Positions 4,657-9,388 of a stretch of DNA of 9,388 nt are shown in pieces. Within the stretch, counting starts at the first letter, position 1; each line of letters opens with the position of its first letter. Below the pieces are notes generated by a model. The model was not told the DNA's origin. It made no database searches and saw only the letters and a program-made list of their open reading frames with translations. This stretch comes from CAYGWP01 sp964353455. Lineage in GTDB: Bacteria > Planctomycetota > Phycisphaerae > FEN-1346. The stretch covers positions 1 to 9,388 of the forward strand of contig CAYGWP010000570.1 in NCBI GenBank assembly GCA_964353455.1, written 5' to 3'. Both the position numbers and the translations under genes were made by a program.

Positions 4657-6051
4657 TCATCGGTCGGTCTTGTGCGGGTGCAGCGAAAGGCCGTACTTGC
4701 GGGCGCGGTACCTTAGTTGGTCGCGGGTCATCCTCAGGAGGGCTGCGGCCCGCGACTGGTTTCCCCCCACCTGCTCGAGCGCCTTGGCGATGAGCGCCCG
4801 TTCGACCTCGCGGAAGTCGATCCCCTCCGGCCCCAGGGCTATGGCGGCGGGACCGGAGTCCTTCCCTGCGCGCGGCGTCTTCAGTTCCGACGGCAGGTCC
4901 GCCATGGTCAAGAGGCCGCCACGCGCCATCAGCATCGCACGCTCAATCATATTCCTCAGTTCCCGGACGTTCCCGGGCCAGCGGTACGCCCGCATCAGCG
5001 CCATTGCCGTCTTGTCGATGCCGGCCACGTCCTTGTGGAACTCTCGGTTGTACTGGCCGATGAAGAACTCGGCCAGCAGCGGAATGTCCTCCGGCCGCTC
5101 CCTGAGGGCCGGCAGCGTCACCGGGAAGATGTTGAGGCGGTAGAAGAGGTCCTCGCGGAAGTCGCCTTGCTCCACCAGTGCCCGCAGCACGCGGTTCGTG
5201 GCGGCGATGATGCAGACGTCCACGTTGATGTCCCTTGTGCCGCCGACGCGCCGGAAGGCCTTCTCCTCGAGGAACCTGAGGAGTTTGGCCTGTAGGGCGG
5301 CCGGCATGTCGCCGATCTCGTCGAGGAAGATCGTCCCGCCGTCGGCCAGTTCAAAGAGACCCTGCTTCTCGCGCCGCGCATCCGTGAACGCGCCCCTCTC
5401 GTGGCCGAACAGTTCGCTCTCCAGCAGCGCCTCGGGCAGCGCGGTGCAGGTGATGTTCATGAACGGCCGCTCGGCGCGCGGGCTGTTGTAGTGGATGACC
5501 TTGGCGGCAAGGTCCTTGCCGGTGCCGCTCTCGCCCTGGAGCAGGATCGTCCGGGCCTCGGACTCCGCCAGTTGCCGGAGCACGTGAACGGCCTCCAGCA
5601 TCTGGGGGCTGCGGCCGACGATGCGGTCAAACCCGAACGGCTCCAGCGGCCGCGCGGCCGCCCGGGGAACCTCGGACCGCACGCGCTTCGCCTCCAGCGC
5701 CTTATTGATGACGAAGAGCATCTGCTCAAGGTCGAACGGCTTCGAGACGTAGTCGTACGCCCCCAGGTGCATCGCCTTGACGGCCATATCGACGTTCGCG
5801 TACCCCGTCATCATGATGACCGGCAGGTCGGGCCACTGGCGGCGGATTCTCTCAAGGAGTTCCAGGCCATCGGCGTCGGGCAGGCGGTAGTCCAGCAGAA
5901 CCAGGTCCGGTATGATCTCTTCCAGGTGCTTCAGCGCATCGGCCGCCGTCTCCGAGCCGCGCACTAGGCACCCGTGCTGCTCCAGGCTACGGGCGAGCGC
6001 GACGCGGACGGCTTCCTCGTCATCGATAATAATGACAAACGGCTGCGGCAC
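4657..6051 (-). CDS. NtrC-family response regulator (REC, AAA+, Fis HTH)
   Basis: A 464-residue sigma-54 activator. Receiver domain at 1-120: acidic pocket D10-D11, phosphoacceptor D54 (LLDYRLPD), T82 (MMTGYAN) and K104 (SKPFD), numbered as in NtrC. AAA+ domain: Walker A GESGTGKD 173-180, GAFTDA 220-225, Walker B with D244-E245, FREDLFYRLNIF, PALRERPEDIP and WPGNVRELRN. A Fis-type HTH lies in the last 40 residues (GGNQSRAAALLRMTRDQLRYRARKYGL). I chose GTG 6051 because GGAGGG lies 6 nt upstream and a TTGAAA-17-TATACT promoter just beyond. The longer open frame up to 6306 starts upstream of that promoter and adds an unrelated Arg/Ala-rich stretch. The sigma-54 contact loop reads GAFTDA rather than GAFTGA, a variant also seen in some other family members. 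No histidine kinase is adjacent; pta follows in the same operon. Targets are unknown. Confidence 0.93.
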   Translation of the reverse strand: MPQPFVIIIDDEEAVRVALARSLEQHGCLVRGSETAADALKHLEEIIPDLVLLDYRLPDADGLELLERIRRQWPDLPVIMMTGYANVDMAVKAMHLGAYDYVSKPFDLEQMLFVINKALEAKRVRSEVPRAAARPLEPFGFDRIVGRSPQMLEAVHVLRQLAESEARTILLQGESGTGKDLAAKVIHYNSPRAERPFMNITCTALPEALLESELFGHERGAFTDARREKQGLFELADGGTIFLDEIGDMPAALQAKLLRFLEEKAFRRVGGTRDINVDVCIIAATNRVLRALVEQGDFREDLFYRLNIFPVTLPALRERPEDIPLLAEFFIGQYNREFHKDVAGIDKTAMALMRAYRWPGNVRELRNMIERAMLMARGGLLTMADLPSELKTPRAGKDSGPAAIALGPEGIDFREVERALIAKALEQVGGNQSRAAALLRMTRDQLRYRARKYGLSLHPHKTDR

Positions 6052-6091
6052 AGACTGCCCTCCGGCCCCTGCAATCACGAAACGGCATAGG

Positions 6092-6120
6092 AGTATAGCA
6101 CCGTGACCGATGCCTTTCAA
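6092..6120 (-). promoter_or_regulatory. Sigma-70 promoter of the response regulator-pta operon
   Basis: On the minus strand: TTGAAA (6120-6115), a 17-bp spacer and TATACT (6097-6092). The predicted start is near 6085, giving a leader of about 34 nt that contains the GGAGGG site. This supports the GTG start at 6051 and basal sigma-70 expression of the activator. Confidence 0.7.
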
Positions 6121-6178
6121 GCGCGCCCGCGCCCGAGCCTTCGCGCGCCCCTTCCCACTTGCCCATCTTCTTGTCGAG

Positions 6179-6198
6179 CCGCGGGCTTGAGCCCGCGG
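6179..6198. repeat. Short intergenic hairpin (REP-like)
   Basis: CCGCGGGCT (6179-6187) and AGCCCGCGG (6190-6198) form a perfect 9-bp inverted repeat with a 2-nt centre, so it would extrude as a tight hairpin or cruciform. It sits between two divergent promoters and has no T-run. It resembles the dispersed GC-rich hairpins common between genes of such genomes, but dispersal cannot be shown here. Confidence 0.5.
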
Positions 6199-6249
6199 GT
6201 ACTTTCGCGCATCGGCAACCCCACTGGCCGCATGTTGCCCGAAAAATGG

Positions 6250-6278
6250 TTGACCCGGACCCCACAAAGCGGCATATT
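6250..6278 (+). promoter_or_regulatory. Sigma-70 promoter of the mannose-1-phosphate guanylyltransferase gene
   Basis: TTGACC (6250-6255), a 17-bp spacer and CATATT (6273-6278). The predicted start falls near 6285, which is itself the A of an in-frame ATG seven codons upstream of the preferred start. The leader to ATG 6306 would be about 21 nt. Confidence 0.55.
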
Positions 6279-6305
6279 CATGCCATGGGCACCGAGGCCG
6301 GATCA

Positions 6306-7382
6306 ATGTACGCGGTCATCATGGCGGGGGGCGAGGGCACGCGCTTCTGGCCCCTCAGCCGCGCTACCTGCCCGAAGCAGTTCCTCAGCATCCTGGGGGG
6401 CGAGCCGCTCGTCGTCCAGACCCTCAAGCGCCTCGAAGGCGTCGTTCCGCCTGAACGCACGCTGGTCCTTATAAACCGCAAGCACCAGGAGGTCGCGCGG
6501 CGACTCCTTAACGGCCTGCCGCGGCAGAATATCATCGTCGAGCCGCGTATCCGCGACACCGCACCTTGCATCGGCCTGGCCGCCGAGATCGTCCGCAAAC
6601 GCGCAGGCGACCATACCATCGTCTGCCTGCCGTCCGACCACATCATCCACCCCGCCGAGGCCTTCCGAGAGACTCTCCGCCATGCCGAGGCCTGCGTCGA
6701 GAAAGACCCCGCCGCACTCTACCTCATCGGCATCCGCCCGACCTACCCGGCCACAGGCTACGGCTACATACTCCGCGGCGCAAAGGTGGCGGAGATCGAG
6801 GCACAGCCCGTCTATGAGGTCACCAGTTTCCACGAGAAGCCCGCCATGGCTATCGCCGAGGCCTACTTCGATTCCGGCGACTACTCCTGGAACAGCGGCA
6901 TCTTCTTCTGGCGGACCGACGCCATCCTCGACGCCATCCACCGCCGACTGCCCGAACTCCATGAGGGGCTCCAGCAGTTGGTCCCCGACCTCGACACCGA
7001 CCGCATGGAATCGGCCCTTGCACGCGTCTTCCCGCGCGTGCCGCGCATCAGCATCGACTACGGCGTCCTCGAACAGGCCGACCGCGTGCGGGTCCTCGAA
7101 GGCCACTTCGCGTGGGATGATGTGGGAACCTGGCGGATATTGCGCGGCCACCTGCCCGCCGATGAGCACGCCAACGTCGTTCAGGGCAACGTCGTCGCGG
7201 TCGAATCGAACGGCTGCGTCCTCTACTCCACCGGCGAGCACCTCGTGACCGCCCTCGGCGTCCGCGACCTCATCATCGTATCGACCCCCGACGCCACCCT
7301 CGTCACGACCCGCGACCACGCCGAACGCGTCCGCGACCTGGTGGCCAAACTCAAAGAGCATCGCCTCGACCGATACCTGTGA
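6306..7382 (+). CDS. manC: Mannose-1-phosphate guanylyltransferase (GDP-mannose pyrophosphorylase)
   Basis: A 358-residue cytoplasmic nucleotidyltransferase making GDP-mannose from GTP and mannose-1-phosphate for polysaccharide and glycoconjugate synthesis. The N-terminal signature MAGGEGTRFWPLSR (residues 6-19) followed by PKQFL is diagnostic of sugar-nucleotide pyrophosphorylases and typical of the GDP-mannose branch. Also seen: EPRIRDTAPCIGLAA, LPSDHII, TGYGYI, FHEKP, WNSGIFFWR, SIDYGVLE and FAWDDVGTW. The length fits the short form that lacks the C-terminal mannose-6-phosphate isomerase domain of the fused enzymes. I prefer ATG 6306 because MYAVIMAGG is the usual family start and GAGG (6294-6297) lies 8 nt upstream. 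ATG 6285 would add seven residues and be nearly leaderless. Divergent from the response regulator operon. No other sugar-nucleotide gene is in the window. Confidence 0.93.
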   Translation: MYAVIMAGGEGTRFWPLSRATCPKQFLSILGGEPLVVQTLKRLEGVVPPERTLVLINRKHQEVARRLLNGLPRQNIIVEPRIRDTAPCIGLAAEIVRKRAGDHTIVCLPSDHIIHPAEAFRETLRHAEACVEKDPAALYLIGIRPTYPATGYGYILRGAKVAEIEAQPVYEVTSFHEKPAMAIAEAYFDSGDYSWNSGIFFWRTDAILDAIHRRLPELHEGLQQLVPDLDTDRMESALARVFPRVPRISIDYGVLEQADRVRVLEGHFAWDDVGTWRILRGHLPADEHANVVQGNVVAVESNGCVLYSTGEHLVTALGVRDLIIVSTPDATLVTTRDHAERVRDLVAKLKEHRLDRYL

Positions 7383-7538
7383 ACGGCGAGTGACTGAGTA
7401 ACGAAGTGAGTGCGAGGCGCCTCTGACCCGCGCGTGCTACCGGATCCTCTTAAGGTTCCGATCCGAATGTAGTTTGCTTTGCGGGCAGGCGCACGAAGCA
7501 CCGGCTGTTGTCCGGCCGGCCTCCGTCTGGCAGGAGTC

Positions 7539-7784
7539 TTACTTCGAGACGAGCCTCTTCGACTCTTCGTATAGGGTATCGGGGCAGATGTCCTGCTCGT
7601 GGGGCCAGACGACCGTGCCGCCTGCGGCGCGGACCTGCCTATAGTAGGCGAGATCGCGGAGTTCCCGGAAAACGCCGAAGTCAAGAAGGCCGGCGCAGTC
7701 AAAGATGCCAATCTCTCCATTCGAGAAGGTAATCTCGAGTTTGTAGTCATCCCTGGCAACCACCGCCACCACGCGAGGATTCAT
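7539..7784 (-). CDS. DUF2442 domain protein
   Basis: An 81-residue protein matching the DUF2442 pattern: an N-terminal half reading the genome-typical YKLEITFSNGEIGIFDC, a middle FGVFRELRDLAYYRQVRAAGGTVVWPHEQDICPDTLYEES, and a short basic tail. The domain is a small cytoplasmic fold of unknown function. Its ATG lies only 3 nt after the stop of the DUF4160 gene, and its ribosome binding site GAGGTGA overlaps that stop, so the two are translationally coupled. DUF4160/DUF2442 pairs recur side by side in bacteria and have a toxin-antitoxin-like layout, but I know of no demonstrated activity that I would assign here. The gene converges on manC. Confidence 0.85.
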   Translation of the reverse strand: MNPRVVAVVARDDYKLEITFSNGEIGIFDCAGLLDFGVFRELRDLAYYRQVRAAGGTVVWPHEQDICPDTLYEESKRLVSK

Positions 7785-7787
7785 GGT

Positions 7788-8057
7788 TCACCTCAAGGGA
7801 TCAATCTTGAACGGCTGCTGGCCGCTTACCGTAAGGCGCCAGTCCGCAAGGAGTTCCTCCCCGTGGATTTCAATCCAGGCGAGAACCAACCGCATCTTGC
7901 CGGGGGGAAGGCGCCCCTCCAGAACCTCCCCTTCGGGGATGGCTATCACGGCCTCATCATCCTGGTACCTGACATGAACGTGTGGCCGGCTGTGGCGCTT
8001 GTTGTCCATGAAGTACATGGCCACGATAACCCCGTAGAACATGCATATGACCGGCAT
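7788..8057 (-). CDS. DUF4160 domain protein
   Basis: An 89-residue protein matching DUF4160: a start MPVICMFYGVIVAMYFMDNKRHSRPHVHVRY (hydrophobic segment, then a His-rich PHVHVRY motif), DDEAVIAIPEGEVLEGRLPP, and LVLAWIEIHGEELLADWRL. The start ATG 8057 has GGGAGGA 6 nt upstream and a plausible TTGCTT-17-TAAAGT promoter beyond. First gene of a two-gene operon with DUF2442. The conserved HxH motif could be catalytic or metal-binding, which is inference. Function is not established; the pair resembles mobile accessory modules such as toxin-antitoxin systems. The nearest upstream gene on the same strand is a DNA methyltransferase 163 bp away. Confidence 0.85.
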   Translation of the reverse strand: MPVICMFYGVIVAMYFMDNKRHSRPHVHVRYQDDEAVIAIPEGEVLEGRLPPGKMRLVLAWIEIHGEELLADWRLTVSGQQPFKIDPLR

Positions 8058-8077
8058 GCTTCATCCTCCCGAGAGAA

Positions 8078-8106
8078 ACTTTACCCCGGCCCGGTCGCCG
8101 AAGCAA
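8078..8106 (-). promoter_or_regulatory. Putative promoter of the DUF4160-DUF2442 operon
   Basis: On the minus strand: TTGCTT (8106-8101), a 17-bp spacer and TAAAGT (8083-8078). The predicted start near 8071 abuts the ribosome binding site, giving a leader of only about 14 nt. Confidence 0.45.
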
Positions 8107-8149
8107 TCGGATTCCTGACATCCTGCGCGCGCCCCCGGTGTACCCGCGA

Positions 8150-8175
8150 CCCTTCGACAGGCTCAGGGCAGGCTC
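8150..8175. repeat. Dispersed CTTCGACAGGCTCAGG-type repeat
   Basis: The stretch contains CCTTCGACAGGCTCAGG followed by GCAGGCTC. This is a widespread intergenic repeat of many uncultured and GC-rich bacteria, recognisable because its translation gives FDRLRAG on one strand and ALSLSKGR on the other. It lies between the methyltransferase and DUF4160 genes. The assignment is from memory of the repeat, not from a search. Confidence 0.6.
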
Positions 8176-8220
8176 TTGCGGTCGCGGCTCGAAAAATGTG
8201 GTACCACGCTGCAATCGTGC

Positions 8221-9123
8221 CTACGTCCCCGTGGCGGCATCGGGGGCCGCGGGCTCGTCATCGACAGGGCCGAAGAGCGTGGCGGGCTTCACGGTCGGTG
8301 TCCTCGGCCCCCTGCGCTGCCGCACGGGCCCGGCCGTCTTGGGATTCGCCGGCGGCGCGCTCGGATCAACCGAGACCGGTTCGAGGTCGGCGTTGTGCGC
8401 GCGCTTCAGGGCCTCGGCGGCATACTGCTCCGAGAGTTCCACGCCGACCCACCGCCGCTTTCGCCGCGCCGCCGCCACAAGCGTCGTCCCGCTTCCCGAG
8501 AACGGGTCGAGCACCAGGTCGCCCGGATTGGAGCACGCCATTATGATCCGCTCCAGGAGCGTCACGGGCATCTGGCACGGATGCCACTGCACGCGCTCCT
8601 TGAACGTGCCGCAGACCCGCGAGAACGTCCAGACGTCGTCGGGCAGTTTGCCTTTCGGGTTCGCCCGGATGTCGGCGTACTTAAGTTGCCTGTCCGAGGG
8701 CACGCGCACGGCGTCGGCGTTGAAGGTGAAATGCTTGGGGTCCTTCACGAAGTAGAAGAGGTGTGCGTGTCCGCGGTTGAACTTGCCCTTGCAGCACTGG
8801 CCGAAGGTGTACCGCCAGATGACCCAGTTGCGCAGCGCGGCCCGCTGGCGCATCAGGACGCGGATCTCGGCGGCGTACTCGTCGCCGATGGCGATCCAGA
8901 ACGACCCCGTGGCCGTCAGCACCCGCAGGCACTCGTCGATCCATCGCTCGGTCCACGCCAGGTACTCCGGCGGGGCCAGGGTGTCGCAGTACTTGTCGTA
9001 CTTGTAGCCGATGTTGAACGGCGGGTCGGCGAACACCAGGTCAACGCAGCCCGCGGGCCACGTTGGCAGGACCTCAAGCACGTCGCCGTTTACGATCCGG
9101 CCGATGGGCGGCGAATCCGTCAT
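8221..9123 (-). CDS. DNA methyltransferase, beta class (N6-adenine or N4-cytosine)
   Basis: A 300-residue SAM-dependent DNA amino-methyltransferase. The catalytic motif IV, DPPF, is near residue 35 (LVFADPPFNIGYKYDKY) and the SAM-binding motif I, DPFSGSGTT, is near 210 (LVLDPFSGSGTTLVAAARRKRRWVGVE). This order (IV before I, target recognition region between) defines the beta class. WHPCQMPVTLLERII precedes motif I, as usual in the family. Start: ATG 9123 has AAAGGA 9 nt upstream, whereas ATG 9132 directly abuts that site, so the shorter form is preferred. The last 55 or so residues are a Pro/Ala/Arg-rich tail not typical of the core. No restriction endonuclease is adjacent, so it appears solitary; such enzymes act in epigenetic regulation or are phage- or plasmid-derived. 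The target sequence cannot be predicted. Confidence 0.92.
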   Translation of the reverse strand: MTDSPPIGRIVNGDVLEVLPTWPAGCVDLVFADPPFNIGYKYDKYCDTLAPPEYLAWTERWIDECLRVLTATGSFWIAIGDEYAAEIRVLMRQRAALRNWVIWRYTFGQCCKGKFNRGHAHLFYFVKDPKHFTFNADAVRVPSDRQLKYADIRANPKGKLPDDVWTFSRVCGTFKERVQWHPCQMPVTLLERIIMACSNPGDLVLDPFSGSGTTLVAAARRKRRWVGVELSEQYAAEALKRAHNADLEPVSVDPSAPPANPKTAGPVRQRRGPRTPTVKPATLFGPVDDEPAAPDAATGT

Positions 9124-9135
9124 TCCGGTCATTCC

Positions 9136-9163
9136 TTTACACGCAGCGCGGGGCGATTATAAT
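9136..9163 (+). promoter_or_regulatory. Plus-strand half of a bidirectional promoter
   Basis: TTTACA (9136-9141), a 16-bp spacer and TATAAT (9158-9163). The predicted start is near 9170, about 50 nt before ATG 9220. The -10 element is part of the palindrome ATTATAAT shared with the opposite-strand promoter. Confidence 0.5.
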
Positions 9164-9184
9164 CCCGCACGCCGGCCCGAGCAA
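9156..9184 (-). promoter_or_regulatory. Promoter of the DNA methyltransferase gene
   Basis: On the minus strand: TTGCTC (9184-9179), a 17-bp spacer and a perfect TATAAT (9161-9156). The predicted start is near 9149, about 26 nt before ATG 9123. Confidence 0.7.
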
Positions 9185-9219
9185 GATGGCGGGCCTCGAA
9201 CATAAGGGGTTGCCTGGCG

Positions 9220-9388
9220 ATGCGCAAGTGGTTTCTTGTTGTGCCGGGGGTGGTCCTGATTGCGGCGATGGGTCTTCTGGCCGGCGCGCCTGCCGCGCCC
9301 GAACCTCCGGCTGCCGCGCCTGCGCCCCCTCCGCCGCCCGCTCCGGCGCCCGCCGCCGCGCTCCAGGCCGACCTCGACCGCATCTTCG
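9220..9388 (+). CDS. Secreted protein, N-terminal part only (gene runs off the window)
   Basis: The open frame has no stop before the window end, giving 56 visible residues. ATG 9220 has AAGGGG (9204-9209) 10 nt upstream. It begins MRKWFLVVPGVVLIAAMGLLAGAPA, a clear signal peptide, followed by a Pro/Ala-rich linker of about 25 residues and then ALQADLDRIF. The order signal peptide, low-complexity linker, and an xLxxDLDxI start is reminiscent of D-alanyl-D-alanine carboxypeptidases of the PBP4 (S13) type, but too little is visible to assign it. It is divergent from the methyltransferase gene across 96 bp. Confidence 0.7.
   Translation, partial: MRKWFLVVPGVVLIAAMGLLAGAPAAPEPPAAAPAPPPPPAPAPAAALQADLDRIF

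Noticed and set aside
3667..4716. 349-residue plus-strand frame opposite pta
   Set aside because: Antisense shadow of pta and the end of the response regulator gene; no domain can be recognised.
6159..6305. Longer manC frame starting at ATG 6159
   Set aside because: It contains a hairpin repeat and the manC promoter, and the conserved family start is MYAVIMAGG at 6306.
6052..6306. 85-residue N-terminal extension of the response regulator up to ATG 6306
   Set aside because: It starts upstream of a good promoter (6092-6120), lies in intergenic sequence with a hairpin repeat, and would overlap the manC start; the GTG at 6051 has a clear ribosome binding site.
9124..9132. Methyltransferase start at ATG 9132
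   Set aside because: AAAGGA abuts this ATG with no spacing, whereas ATG 9123 has the proper 9-nt gap.
8176..9162. 328-residue plus-strand frame opposite the methyltransferase
   Set aside because: Antisense shadow in GC-rich DNA; the minus strand carries clear methyltransferase motifs.
1..9388. CRISPR array, tRNA, rRNA, insertion sequence
   Set aside because: No regularly spaced repeats, no tRNA or rRNA signatures and no transposase were seen on either strand.

Overview
The window looks like a piece of a GC-rich bacterial chromosome, most likely a planctomycete of the Phycisphaerae type. That placement is an inference. It rests on the PEP-CTERM protein with a PKD-like region, two sigma-54 activators, GC-rich hairpin repeats scattered between genes, and the protein family mix. 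No rRNA or other taxonomic marker is present.

Layout. 1-861 (+): 3' part of a sigma-54 activator gene (AAA+ domain and Fis-type HTH). 862-2068: 1.2 kb without a convincing protein gene but dense in signals: a perfect 20-bp palindrome, a paired-hairpin repeat, a well-formed -24/-12 promoter followed by a short foldable stretch and an intrinsic terminator, then a sigma-70 promoter followed by about 235 nt of foldable sequence and a second strong terminator. 2069-3181 (+): secreted PEP-CTERM protein. 3256-3420 (+): 54-residue probable exported peptide with a very strong ribosome binding site. 3421-3615: hairpins and terminators between converging genes. 6051-3616 (-): apparent two-gene operon of an NtrC-type response regulator and phosphate acetyltransferase. 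6306-7382 (+), divergent from that operon: mannose-1-phosphate guanylyltransferase. 8057-7539 (-): DUF4160/DUF2442 gene pair. 9123-8221 (-): beta-class DNA methyltransferase without a visible restriction enzyme. 9220 to the end (+): start of a secreted protein, divergent from the methyltransferase and apparently sharing a bidirectional promoter with it.

How the parts may work together. The most interesting unit is at the left. An enhancer-binding activator gene lies directly upstream of a palindrome that could be its binding site. About 200 bp further on is a sigma-54 promoter whose predicted product is only about 135 nt long and ends at an intrinsic terminator, so it looks like a sigma-54-controlled small RNA. 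The second element (1733-1966) is either an independent RNA or a terminator-containing leader for the PEP-CTERM gene, which has no other obvious promoter. PEP-CTERM/exosortase systems are known to accompany exopolysaccharide synthesis and sigma-54 regulators, so GDP-mannose synthesis nearby fits an extracellular matrix theme, although no exosortase or glycosyltransferase is visible here. In the second unit, a response regulator with no adjacent kinase is co-directional with the gene for the enzyme that makes acetyl phosphate, a known small-molecule phosphodonor for response regulators.

All family assignments come from reading motifs by eye. Promoter and RNA calls are pattern-based and have not been folded or searched computationally.
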